NCBI RefSeq assembly: GCF_022549675.1 | Contig: NZ_JAKZGR010000001.1 | Coordinates: forward strand, 351,941-415,940 | Source: Belliella kenyensis | GTDB taxonomy: Bacteria > Bacteroidota > Bacteroidia > Cytophagales > Cyclobacteriaceae | DNA length: 64,000 nucleotides | Direction of reading: 5' to 3' | Shown: piece after piece, positions 26,642 through 35,884 of the stretch | Layout: every line of letters begins with the position of its first letter | How positions within the stretch are numbered: position 1 is the first letter of the stretch | Notes under the pieces: generated by a model | Database searches by the model: none | Told to the model about the DNA's origin: nothing | The model's input: the letters and a program-made list of their open reading frames with translations, nothing else | Program-made: the position numbers and the translations under genes

Positions 26642-27520
26642 ATGAAACCATTGCTTTACCAAATTCCAAAAAGCATAAACGAACCCGTAAGGGTTCTTAA
26701 AGAATGTCACCCATATTTCTATGACAATCTACATTTCCACTCTGAGTATCAGATCATGACAATCTTGAAAGGGAAAGGCACCTATTTTATAGGTGATTCA
26801 TATGGAAGTTTCAATGCTGGCGACTCATTTATTTTGGGAGCCAATCTACCTCATTTTTTCAGGAGCAGTCAAGAATATTATGCATCCTCCAATGAATTAG
26901 AATCTCAGAACATATCCATCTTATACTCTCCTGAAGCATTGGGAGAGAAGTTCAAAGATTTATCAGAGCTCCATCCAATCAATAAGTTTTTAGAAAAATC
27001 CAAAAATGGATTATTGGTCACAGGAAAGGCCAAAGAGAAACTTTTGAAGTCTTCCCAAAAAATCACGCACAAAAATGGCTTTGAAAGGTTGATTTACCTC
27101 TTTAAGATGTTTGATTTTTTATCAAAAACTGACGAATTGATCACTTTGAGTCATATAGCTTATGAAAATAACATGAAGGTGGGAGACACGGAGAAGATTA
27201 ACAAAGTGATTGATTTCCTAATTGACAATTATACCAAGGAAATTACTTTAGCTGATGCTGCTGATGTAGCAAACTTAAGTGTCAATGCATTTTGTAGATA
27301 CTTCAAAAAGCATACTAGAAAGACTTTTTCACAATTTCTCAATGAAATCAGAATTGGAAATGCTTGTAGACAACTGGTGGAAGAGGATTTGTCTGTAAAA
27401 GAAGCAGCATTCAAATCCGGATATTATAATATCTCTTATTTTAATAGACAATTCAAAAATATAACTGGATGTACCCCCTCAACCTATTGCAAAAATATAA
27501 ACTATAAACACTTGACTTAG
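26642..27520 (+). CDS. AraC-family transcriptional regulator
   Basis: A 292-residue regulator. The N-terminal about 150 residues look like a cupin sensor domain (HFHSEYQIMTILKGKGTYFIG, then FILGANLPHFF). The C-terminal about 95 residues hold the paired helix-turn-helix of AraC: ITLADAADVANLSVNAFCRYFKKHT and VKEAAFKSGYYNISYFNRQFK followed by GCTPSTY. It probably senses a sugar or other small molecule and activates the surrounding utilisation genes. It is divergent from the DUF5695-type gene across a region rich in palindromes and converges on the DapA-like gene. Confidence 0.93.
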   Translation: MKPLLYQIPKSINEPVRVLKECHPYFYDNLHFHSEYQIMTILKGKGTYFIGDSYGSFNAGDSFILGANLPHFFRSSQEYYASSNELESQNISILYSPEALGEKFKDLSELHPINKFLEKSKNGLLVTGKAKEKLLKSSQKITHKNGFERLIYLFKMFDFLSKTDELITLSHIAYENNMKVGDTEKINKVIDFLIDNYTKEITLADAADVANLSVNAFCRYFKKHTRKTFSQFLNEIRIGNACRQLVEEDLSVKEAAFKSGYYNISYFNRQFKNITGCTPSTYCKNINYKHLT

Positions 27521-27524
27521 AAAC

Positions 27525-27550
27525 AAAGCAGCTCCGCCATGAGCTGCTTT
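27525..27550. terminator. Convergent terminator between araC-type and dapA-like genes
   Basis: A perfect 10-bp stem AAAGCAGCTC/GAGCTGCTTT with a CGCCAT loop begins 4 bases after the AraC stop codon and faces the convergent lyase gene. T-rich sequence lies on both sides. Confidence 0.75.
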
Positions 27551-27600
27551 GATTATCCTTTGATAAGTTCTATTAAAAAAATCTAAATTTTAATTCGCCT

Positions 27601-28518
27601 CTAATTTACTTCCTGAAGGTGAAATTTCTCCAATACTGGTCTGTGATTAATGCCATATTGTATGAGGTCCACGATTCTTTGTTTTTCTTCTCCTTCTAAC
27701 TCTAGCCTTGGAGCTCTCACTTTAGCAGAACCAATACCTACCATTTCCTCGGCTAATTTTATATACTGCACAAGCTTCGGGTGTATATCTAGCTCAAGAA
27801 GAGGTAAAAACCATCTGTAAATTTTCAAGGCCTCAGCCAAACGATCTTCTTTAATTAATCTATAAAGGATTACAGTTTCTTTAGGAAAAGCACAAACTAA
27901 TCCAGCCACAAGTCCATCTGCCCCCATAATAAGGCTTTCCATGGTCAATGTATCAACGCCACAAAGTATTTTATACCTATCACCAAACTTATTGATCATT
28001 CTGGTTACATTAGACACATCTCTAGTTGATTCCTTTACTGCCTGGATATTCTTATAAGGCATAAGTTCTTCAAAAACTTCCAAGGTAACGTATGTTTTAT
28101 AATCTACGGGGTTGTTATAAATCATAATTGGAAGTGTAGTACTCGCAGCTATCGCTGAGAAGTATGCCACTAGTTCCCTGTGATCTGTGGTATACCGCAT
28201 TGGCGGCAAAAGCATCAAGGCATCTACTCCCATTTCTTCAGCAGCTTGAGCACAACTTATCGCTTTCTTGGTAGCTCCCTCAGCGATGTTAAGCACTACA
28301 GCCACTCTGCCATTGACGTAAGCAATAGTCCTTTTGGTTAGCTCCAACTTCTCATCATCCTCCAAAACACTCGATTCTCCAAGTGTTCCGCCTAAAATTA
28401 TCCCAGATACTCCTGCCTTTATTTGCTCTTCAACATTGACAAAGAACAAGTCATAGTCTATGCTATCATCTGCGGCGAATTTTGTAGTCACCGCTGGTAA
28501 TACTCCATTCCAATTCAT
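27601..28518 (-). CDS. DapA/N-acetylneuraminate lyase-superfamily lyase or dehydratase
   Basis: A 305-residue class I aldolase-fold enzyme. The Schiff-base Lys is at 162 (QAVKESTRD) and the catalytic Tyr at 134 (IMIYNNPVDY), the same spacing as DapA Tyr133/Lys161. The phosphate/carboxylate loop GGTLGESS replaces GTTGES. Although related to dihydrodipicolinate synthase, its place in a utilisation locus argues for a catabolic role. Members of this superfamily include pyrroline-4-hydroxy-2-carboxylate deaminase (hydroxyproline breakdown) and 2-keto-3-deoxy-L-arabonate dehydratase (arabinose breakdown); both would fit the neighbours and the sequence does not decide. ATG at 28518 (MNWNGVLPAVTTKF) is preferred to the one at 28527. 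The upstream gap shares the 11-mer ATACAATATTG with the AraC control region. Confidence 0.85.
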   Translation of the reverse strand: MNWNGVLPAVTTKFAADDSIDYDLFFVNVEEQIKAGVSGIILGGTLGESSVLEDDEKLELTKRTIAYVNGRVAVVLNIAEGATKKAISCAQAAEEMGVDALMLLPPMRYTTDHRELVAYFSAIAASTTLPIMIYNNPVDYKTYVTLEVFEELMPYKNIQAVKESTRDVSNVTRMINKFGDRYKILCGVDTLTMESLIMGADGLVAGLVCAFPKETVILYRLIKEDRLAEALKIYRWFLPLLELDIHPKLVQYIKLAEEMVGIGSAKVRAPRLELEGEEKQRIVDLIQYGINHRPVLEKFHLQEVN

Positions 28519-28749
28519 AATTATCATTTTTTGATTCTCGTCAAAATTACGACAAGCTCCAGCATTTAAATTACACCAGATTATTCAAGACTTATACAAT
28601 ATTGGCATTTCGGAATTTGGTTTTAATTATTTTACTAGATTCAGCAATCAAACGTCAGGAAAGCCAAAGGTAATCAAGGTGTTTAACCGGAAAAGAAAAA
28701 AAATGACTTTCGGAAAATTCAAATAATGACTTAGACAACTTAGAATAAT

Positions 28750-30549
28750 ATGAAAAAACAGCTCCTTAAAATCACTTCATTTTGGAAAACATATTTTGGG
28801 CCAAAAAAGTCACATCCTGTGGTTTATCTATCCCTTTTTTGTAAAAAATCAATTGCAGTATTTCTCACTGTAATCATAACTTCAACTATTGGAATAGCTC
28901 AAGGACTATACTCAGAGGCTTCTTCCTATGTTGCTGATGTGGGGACATTACATAGAAAATACACAAATAGGAACTCCCATGAGTATTTTAACAGGATAAA
29001 TCTTCACTATGAGCAATGGCTCGAAAAGCTTAGAGGATTAGATTTTGGTTCATTGGATAAAGATGCTCAAATTGATTATCTCATCTTTAAAAACAAGTTA
29101 GAAAAGGATCAGTTTTTCCACAATCAAGCTTTTGAAACCTTCAAAGAAGTAGCCCATGTAGCCCCATTCAGCCCTCAACTTGAAAAGTTCTACATCCCTA
29201 GGAGAAAAGGTACAAAACCTAATGCTGAAAAACTTGCAGGTGAATTCAAAGCTGTGACAACCGAAATCAAAAAGCTTCACGAGAGCCTCTCTAAAACAGA
29301 CCCATTCAATAGCTGGCAAAAAGCTGAATTGGCAAGCGATGTCATCAAAAGTCTTCAAAGAAGCGTCACTGAAGCTTATGGATTCTATTACGATTATGAT
29401 CCAGCATTTACATGGTGGATGAAAACTCCCTTTGAAGAATTAGATAAAGCGATGACAGCATATGCAGCATTTCTTAAAGATCACTATCAAAACACTTTGG
29501 TAAAAGACGACGGAAGTGGAATCATCGGAAAACCCATTGGTAAGGTTGCTTTGGAAAAAGAGTTAGCATTTGAATTCATCCCTTACACCCCAGAGGAGCT
29601 TATCAGAGAAGCTGAAAAGCAATTTGCATGGTGTGAGGAAGAAATGCTCAAAGCTTCAGAAGAGCTAGGATATGGCAAAGATTGGAAAGCTGCCATTGAG
29701 TTTGTAAAAAACACCTATGTAGAACCAGGCACTTGGCCTCAAGACATCCATTTCCTTGCAGAAGAGGCTATTGATTTTCTGGAAGAAAGAGACCTCTTGA
29801 CAATTCCAGATTTGGCAAAAGAAACCTGGAGAATGACCATGATGTCTCCAGAATCACAGCGTATAAACCCATTCTTTTTAGGGGGAGAAGCCATTCAAAT
29901 TTCATATCCTACTTCAACGATGAGTCATGAGGAAAAAATGATGAGCATGAGAGGTAATAACCCACACTTCTCTCGTGCTACTGTTCAACATGAGCTTATT
30001 CCAGGTCATCACCTTCAAGGTTATATGACGCAAAGGCACAGGCCCTATAGGAGCTTATTTTCTACACCATTTTGGATTGAAGGATGGGCACTGTACTGGG
30101 AAATTGCATTGTGGGACAAATCTTTCCCAAAATCAGCGGAAGATAAAGTGGGTATGCTTTTTTGGAGAATGCACAGGTGTGCAAGAATCATCTTTAGCCT
30201 CAACTATCACTTAGAGAAAATGTCACCTCAGCAAGCCATTGACTTTCTCGTCGACAAAGTCGGGCATGAAAGAGCGAATGCTGAAGCAGAAGTAAGGAGA
30301 TCATTTGAGGGAAGGTATGGTCCTTTATATCAAATCGCTTATATGATCGGAGGCCTCCAACTATATGCCCTTAAAGGGGAATTAGTAGACAATGGGTCGA
30401 TGTCAGAAAAGGACTTCCATGACCAAATCCTGCAAAACAATAGCATCCCCATTGAAATTCTGAGAATAGCACTAAAAGATAATGCTGTTGACAAGAACTA
30501 CAAGACGAATTGGAAGTTTTTGAAGGATTTAGATATTCCTCACAGGTAA
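28750..30549 (+). CDS. DUF885-family metallopeptidase-like protein, exported
   Basis: A 599-residue protein with a basic N-terminus and a hydrophobic segment at about 35-50 (FLTVIITSTIGIAQG), so it is exported or membrane-anchored. The HELIPGHHLQ motif at residues 414-423 is the DUF885 signature and resembles a zinc peptidase HExxH site; downstream WIEGWALYWE carries a further Glu of the usual pattern. DUF885 proteins are predicted carboxypeptidase-like enzymes. Its place between arabinofuranosidase genes and susC/susD suggests that peptides are part of the substrate. The long N-terminus before the hydrophobic segment is unusual for a signal peptide; a later start is possible but none is clearly better. 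Confidence 0.85.
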   Translation: MKKQLLKITSFWKTYFGPKKSHPVVYLSLFCKKSIAVFLTVIITSTIGIAQGLYSEASSYVADVGTLHRKYTNRNSHEYFNRINLHYEQWLEKLRGLDFGSLDKDAQIDYLIFKNKLEKDQFFHNQAFETFKEVAHVAPFSPQLEKFYIPRRKGTKPNAEKLAGEFKAVTTEIKKLHESLSKTDPFNSWQKAELASDVIKSLQRSVTEAYGFYYDYDPAFTWWMKTPFEELDKAMTAYAAFLKDHYQNTLVKDDGSGIIGKPIGKVALEKELAFEFIPYTPEELIREAEKQFAWCEEEMLKASEELGYGKDWKAAIEFVKNTYVEPGTWPQDIHFLAEEAIDFLEERDLLTIPDLAKETWRMTMMSPESQRINPFFLGGEAIQISYPTSTMSHEEKMMSMRGNNPHFSRATVQHELIPGHHLQGYMTQRHRPYRSLFSTPFWIEGWALYWEIALWDKSFPKSAEDKVGMLFWRMHRCARIIFSLNYHLEKMSPQQAIDFLVDKVGHERANAEAEVRRSFEGRYGPLYQIAYMIGGLQLYALKGELVDNGSMSEKDFHDQILQNNSIPIEILRIALKDNAVDKNYKTNWKFLKDLDIPHR

Positions 30550-30997
30550 GAGCTTCCTTTCAAAATGAATGGTAAACCTACTTAAAGATAAGTAAAAATA
30601 ATCCCCCTACAGTTTAAGCTATAGGGGGATTTCATTTTCGAATAGGTTTTATCAACTCATCGTATTTCACAAAAAAGAGACAAGTTATCTACTAGTCACT
30701 TGCTCATTCGGAGCGGAAATAGCATCAGATAGTAGCTAATTCATTATTTCACTTTTTATGAATTGGATACTAGTTTACTCATATATCACATATCAATTGA
30801 TTAAACACCTCTTTTTTAGCGACATCCATTAATTGGATGAATTGCTTGCTGTTGGTCAATTCTGAAAAAATTAGAAAAGGTTATTAATGTGTAAATTTTT
30901 CTTGGTAGTTCTGTAATCAATCCATATCTTTTCTGTGGTGCCCCAAAGCTATGTCATTTCGACTATTCTATCGTAGAGGGTAAATTTCAGAACAAAC
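30550..30997. other. Intergenic region between convergent DUF885 and GH51 genes
   Basis: About 450 bases. The only recognised element is the terminator at 30600-30635. The remaining 360 bases have no protein-like frame, repeat or RNA that I can identify. Confidence 0.5.
30600..30635 (+). terminator. Terminator of the DUF885 gene
   Basis: A perfect 10-bp GC-rich stem AATCCCCCTA/TAGGGGGATT (30600-30609 and 30622-30631), followed by TCATTTT, about 50 bases past the stop codon. Confidence 0.75.
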
Positions 30998-33370
30998 CTA
31001 TTCCATTAAATCAAACTTGAAAATCACTACACTCATTTGAGGAATGTCAAAGTTTCCTTTAGCCCACTTGACCTCCAGTTTTTGGACATCAATCTTTTGA
31101 TTATCTTCATCATTATAGTCCATATCATCTTTTGAAGAAAGGAGTATCATCTCCCCTTGGCTGTGCACTTTGCTACTTCCCAAATCCACTGGAAGGCTAT
31201 AATTTTTATAGGTCGCATTGACTACTGCTATACTCAAAGTCTTCTTATCCTCAGTCAGCGATGCTGCTATGTCAAGTGGCCTGTGGTCGCCATGAATGAC
31301 CAATGGAATTGATCCGAAGTGCTTTCGGTACATGGCCAATACATGACCTGTGGCCTCCATCCAGCTGCTTGTTTGAGTGGCTTTGATAGCCCCAATGACA
31401 TTCACCGTTTGGGCATAATTTGCCATATAGTATATATCAGACTGTCTAGAGAATTCATGTAGCCCTGAAGCTATCCCCAAAGCATCTCTTAAAAAATACC
31501 TTGTTCCCAACAAGCCATGTACATGAGGACCGTACCAATAATTCCATTCATCCATGGCAATTCTAAGCAATGGTGTGCGAGCATCCTCACTCCTTTTTCT
31601 ATGCTCAGTGGCAACCTCACGTATCACATCAGCTAACTGTCTTGCATGTGTCAAGAGCCCTCCAGAATGCCAATCTTGTTTATAAATATGCTCACTGATG
31701 TAGTCCATATACTCCAAACTATGCGCGTACATCATATCATTCCAATGCCCAGGAAATCCTACACCAATTAACTCAATAGAAGGATCAACCTCCCTCATTG
31801 ATTTGGCTACTTCATTGTGCTTTTCTACGTATTGTTCTATGGGCATATGACCAAGTTGCCAATCTCCAAACATCTCATTTCCCACAGCCCAAAGTTTTAC
31901 TTCATAAGGTGCTTTTCTACCATTTTCCGCTCTCCATTTCCCCAATTTTGTGTTTGATCCACCATTGACATATTGGACCTGTTCAGCTGCCATTTCTGCT
32001 GAACCAAGTCCTGTGTTCACTGCAATATTGGCTTCTGTACCCAAGAGGCGACACAGATTCATAAATTCATGGATTCCAACATCATTGGTCTCTAAACCAT
32101 CCCATGCGCGTTCATAGCGAGTGGGTCGCTTGTCCCTATCTCCTACCCCATCTTTCCAATCATATCCAGAAACAAAATTTCCCCCAGGCCAGCGATAAAT
32201 TGGAGAATCCAGTGTTTTCATCAAGGCCAGCACATCCGCCCTAAAACCTTCTACATGATCATCAGGCATCAATGAAGAAGCCAATACATGAACACCACCA
32301 GCACCCAAGGCTACTATACCGACACCTCCTTGATCTATTACTTTGTTTGGCTCAAATGAAAAACAAACTTTGATTAATCCTCCTGTCACATTTTCTTCTG
32401 TAATCTCAACCATGTGTCTAGCTGACGATTCATCAAACCAATAGACATCGATATCAACTTCCCCTTGAACATTCAGCAAAAAGTAACCTGAATATTTTTT
32501 GGCTAAAAACCCTATACCAGCTTGTTGGATACCTTGTTCTTGGTACAATTTAGCATTGATCTTCGGAGTAGGATTTCCTGAATACTGATAGCTATCATCA
32601 TGTATTACTTGATTACCTACTACTTCCCATGCACTTTTTTTCACACCTGGTGCATAGTAAAACTTTCTATCTACCAAGAGCTCCGCCCAAATCCCACCAT
32701 AAATACACTTTCCCATGTGCTCAATAAACTGCCCATAAATGTAAGGCTCCATAGGGGTCTGTTGAGCTTGAACATCAATGGAAATAGAAGGCTTAAGCAC
32801 ATCTCGACCTAATTCTTCTACAATAACATCTTTGAGGAACACTTTCCCTTTAGCAGGACCTGATTTCCCCAAGACCAACTCCATCAAAAAACTATCATAC
32901 CCTTCTGTATCAAAGACTTCCTCAAATGAGATCCAATCAGAATCTCCTCGCAGTACGGTATCCAATTTCATCTTCATATGACCAAGGCGAATTCCTGCTC
33001 CAGCTTTCTCATCTTGTCCCTCTACGCCCATCAATTGGTAAGCTCCAGTTACTTTATAGGTACTGTAGGGACTTAATTGTACCTTTCTATACCATCTAGA
33101 AATCCCAAAAGTATCAGCTTCTATAATCAAAACCCCTTTAGATGATGTTTCATCAAATTTTACTTTATAATTCTCTTGGGGGCTCCAATATTCAGTCTCC
33201 CAACCGTTCAGGCTATCTGAAGAAGCAAGCCGTACAGGTGATAGATCAACGACTAAAGGTGATGATACTTCACTACAGGCAAAGCCAAGTAGACAGCTTA
33301 AAAAACCAGCCAAAATATTAAAGCAAGGCATGATTCTAATCAACTGTATTCTACTTAAATTCATATTCAT
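30998..33370 (-). CDS. GH51-family alpha-L-arabinofuranosidase, lipoprotein
   Basis: A 790-residue glycosidase that removes alpha-L-arabinofuranose residues from arabinans, arabinoxylans or glycoproteins. The acid/base Glu is at residue 499 (WAVGNEMFG) and the nucleophile Glu at 608 (MDEWNYWYG), both typical of GH51. Residues about 45-190 form an extra beta-sandwich that resembles a carbohydrate-binding module. The N-terminus has a hydrophobic signal with two Cys candidates for lipidation (Cys26 in FLSC, Cys32 in GFAC), so it is probably anchored in the outer membrane. Its start overlaps the end of the S9 peptidase gene by 20 bases (a later ATG at 33331 would avoid the overlap), which implies a two-gene operon. 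Confidence 0.93.
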   Translation of the reverse strand: MNMNLSRIQLIRIMPCFNILAGFLSCLLGFACSEVSSPLVVDLSPVRLASSDSLNGWETEYWSPQENYKVKFDETSSKGVLIIEADTFGISRWYRKVQLSPYSTYKVTGAYQLMGVEGQDEKAGAGIRLGHMKMKLDTVLRGDSDWISFEEVFDTEGYDSFLMELVLGKSGPAKGKVFLKDVIVEELGRDVLKPSISIDVQAQQTPMEPYIYGQFIEHMGKCIYGGIWAELLVDRKFYYAPGVKKSAWEVVGNQVIHDDSYQYSGNPTPKINAKLYQEQGIQQAGIGFLAKKYSGYFLLNVQGEVDIDVYWFDESSARHMVEITEENVTGGLIKVCFSFEPNKVIDQGGVGIVALGAGGVHVLASSLMPDDHVEGFRADVLALMKTLDSPIYRWPGGNFVSGYDWKDGVGDRDKRPTRYERAWDGLETNDVGIHEFMNLCRLLGTEANIAVNTGLGSAEMAAEQVQYVNGGSNTKLGKWRAENGRKAPYEVKLWAVGNEMFGDWQLGHMPIEQYVEKHNEVAKSMREVDPSIELIGVGFPGHWNDMMYAHSLEYMDYISEHIYKQDWHSGGLLTHARQLADVIREVATEHRKRSEDARTPLLRIAMDEWNYWYGPHVHGLLGTRYFLRDALGIASGLHEFSRQSDIYYMANYAQTVNVIGAIKATQTSSWMEATGHVLAMYRKHFGSIPLVIHGDHRPLDIAASLTEDKKTLSIAVVNATYKNYSLPVDLGSSKVHSQGEMILLSSKDDMDYNDEDNQKIDVQKLEVKWAKGNFDIPQMSVVIFKFDLME

Positions 33371-35594
33371 CCCAATTTGGAGGTGTTACATTTAATAAAT
33401 GTTTTACAAAAAAATCTCTCCTCAGCCTTTCACCATATAGTCCTCCAGAGCTATGCCCCATTCCAGGAAACATCATAAACTCAAAGGGCTTGTTGTGTTT
33501 GACAAGTTCATCAACGAGCTGATAGGTAGACGCAGGATCTACATTATCATCAATTTCCCCAACAAGTAAGAGGAGTTTACCTTGAAGGTTTTTGGCATGG
33601 GTAACATTGGAACAATCTTCATAATGATCTCCAATCGGATACCCCATCCATTGCTCATTCCACCATATTTTATCCATCCTGTTATCATGACAGCCACAAG
33701 AGGAAACTCCCACCTTGTAGAATTCGGGATGAAAAAGCAAAGCACCAGTAGAGTTTTGACCTCCTGCTGAAGTACCAAATATCCCTACCTTGTCCAAATC
33801 CATATACGGCCTTTCTGCTGCGGCTGTCTGCATCCATAAAATTCTATCGGGGAAACCAGCATCTTTCAAGTTCTTCCACGCCACATCATGAAATTTCTTA
33901 GATCGGTTAGAGGTCCCCATACCATCAATCTGCACGACAATAAACCCAAGACTAGCAAGTTCATTGAGTGCATAGTAATTAGGATTAAATGATTTGGGCA
34001 CATGTGCACTGTGTGGTCCGGCATAGATGTACTCAATCACAGGGTATTTCTTATTTGGGTTGAAGTCCAAAGGTTTGATGATCACTCCCCATATATCAGT
34101 CTGTCCATCCCTCCCTTTTGCAGAGAAAATCTCTGGTGCTTTCCAGCCAGCATTTTCAAGCTCACTGATATCTGCCTTTTCTAAAGATGCCACTACTTCG
34201 CCATTTTCTAAAGACCTGACTACTGTCACTGGTGGTAAATCTTGCCTAGCATACTTATCTACAAAATATTTATAATCAGCATCAAAAGTGATTTCATGAT
34301 TGGCATTTTCACTGGTAAGCACTTTAAGATTCTTCCCATCCATGCCTATGCTATAAAAATGCAGGTGATAAGGATCTTCTCCTTGATTCTTTCCGCTTGC
34401 AGTAAAATAAACCAGCTCATTCTCTTCATCAACATGAATCACATCCCGTACGACCCATTCTCCTTTGGTTAGCTGCCTCAAAAGTTTTCCACCCTTCATA
34501 TCATACAGGTAGAGGTGTCTCCAGCCATCACGTTCAGAAGACCAGATGGTTTGTTTTTTTGATTTGAGGTCTTTCCTAAAATATTTGCCACTGTAGTCTA
34601 TGAACGTTGGGCTAGTTTCATCAATCAATGCACGCTGCTTCCCATCAAGTGCATTCATCTCAAATACGGTATAGCGCTGATGACCTCTTTCATTGTATTC
34701 CCATGTTATCGCTGAGCTTTCCTCATTCCACGAAAGTCTAGAAAGTGCGTATTGAGCATCCATTTGTCTCAAATCAGCTTGAAAAACTGTATCACGATCA
34801 GTATCTATGATCATAGGTGTCCTTATTGGCAAGGCATCGCCCGGCTTAAGGTAATCTCTTTCAAAAACCTTCGGTTGAAATTGATCATCTGGTGCTGATG
34901 CAATCAAGGTCAATTTCCTGACCTCACTAGGTCTGAATTTGAACAAGGCTAATTTTTTACTGTCAGGAGACCATTGAATACTTGATGAGTAGTATTCCCC
35001 AGGCCTCCCATCATGTGTCAGTTGCTGCTGTTTCCCAGTAGCAACATCCTTTAAAAAAACATTATGGTCTTGAATAAATGCTTCTTGCTTTTTATCAGGA
35101 GACTGAATCATCCGTTTCCCAGACTCATTGTCTCTAGTTCCCCAATATCGCGTGCTGGTATCTACTTCTTTAACTTTTTTCAACTCACCAGTATGTCTTT
35201 TCATTTCCCAGATAATTTGTTCATGCCTGAAAGTCAACATATCTTCTTTCAAGTCAAGCTCTGTTATATACAAATTCTTAGGATCAATTTTTTTATCAAT
35301 TCTCTCAGAAAGGGCTTTGGCCAATTGATCAGTATCAAAAAGAAATTCCTTTGCTGCATCTTTGACATGATACTTCATATAGCGTTTGCCATTGGCAGTC
35401 TGAACTACATAAGTAAGTATATCCTTTTTATGCCATTGGATCTGTGTTGGAGAATGATAAACTTTATCCTTAATATTCTCTTTAAATTCAGCTGCTCTTT
35501 TGTAATCTGCCAGTGTTCCTTGTGCTTGGCTACCTATGGGCACCAGAAGGAGAGACAAGAAAGTAATAGACAAAAGTCTTTTAATTTGTATCAT
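33351..35594 (-). CDS. S9-family (prolyl oligopeptidase/DPP IV-like) serine peptidase
   Basis: A 747-residue exported peptidase starting at ATG 35594 (signal peptide IKRLLSITFLSLLLVPIGSQAQ). Residues about 60-480 form the eight-bladed propeller of the DPP IV N-terminal domain. The C-terminal hydrolase domain has the nucleophile Ser609 in FGTSAGGQ, Asp in GEIDDNVDP and His in GMGHSSGG. Family members cut peptides after Pro or Ala near the N-terminus. It is translationally linked to the GH51 gene downstream, so the two probably act on the same material. A TAATTTTG element upstream on the minus strand (near 35620) fits the -7 consensus without a clear -33 element. Confidence 0.93.
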   Translation of the reverse strand: MIQIKRLLSITFLSLLLVPIGSQAQGTLADYKRAAEFKENIKDKVYHSPTQIQWHKKDILTYVVQTANGKRYMKYHVKDAAKEFLFDTDQLAKALSERIDKKIDPKNLYITELDLKEDMLTFRHEQIIWEMKRHTGELKKVKEVDTSTRYWGTRDNESGKRMIQSPDKKQEAFIQDHNVFLKDVATGKQQQLTHDGRPGEYYSSSIQWSPDSKKLALFKFRPSEVRKLTLIASAPDDQFQPKVFERDYLKPGDALPIRTPMIIDTDRDTVFQADLRQMDAQYALSRLSWNEESSAITWEYNERGHQRYTVFEMNALDGKQRALIDETSPTFIDYSGKYFRKDLKSKKQTIWSSERDGWRHLYLYDMKGGKLLRQLTKGEWVVRDVIHVDEENELVYFTASGKNQGEDPYHLHFYSIGMDGKNLKVLTSENANHEITFDADYKYFVDKYARQDLPPVTVVRSLENGEVVASLEKADISELENAGWKAPEIFSAKGRDGQTDIWGVIIKPLDFNPNKKYPVIEYIYAGPHSAHVPKSFNPNYYALNELASLGFIVVQIDGMGTSNRSKKFHDVAWKNLKDAGFPDRILWMQTAAAERPYMDLDKVGIFGTSAGGQNSTGALLFHPEFYKVGVSSCGCHDNRMDKIWWNEQWMGYPIGDHYEDCSNVTHAKNLQGKLLLLVGEIDDNVDPASTYQLVDELVKHNKPFEFMMFPGMGHSSGGLYGERLRRDFFVKHLLNVTPPNWDEYEFK

Positions 35595-35695
35595 ATATTT
35601 TAGTTTCTTCACGATTAAAACTGAGATCAAACAAAATTAGGCTATTTGAGATTGTATACTTTCTCTCATAATACCTAGGACTAATACTATTTTAA

Positions 35696-35711
35696 CCAAT
35701 TTAAAAATTGG
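35696..35711. promoter_or_regulatory. 16-bp palindrome between divergent S9-GH51 and GH127 units
   Basis: CCAATTT and AAATTGG form a perfect dyad around AA. It lies in the 290-bp gap between the divergent peptidase/GH51 operon and the GH127-type gene, a position suited to an operator that controls both. No identical copy was seen in the other control regions of the locus. Confidence 0.35.
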
Positions 35712-35884
35712 ATAACAATACCAATCAGTAGGTTCACTAATTTAGCTCATGTAGTCTTGTTGTGATAAGATTGCCGATTGAGTAAATCGATTACCCAATA
35801 CTTCGATTTAACTTGTATTCATCGCACTGAACAAGCTTAAAAGTCCTTTCTATGTCAAATTATCTTAAAGGAAAAACAGTAACC

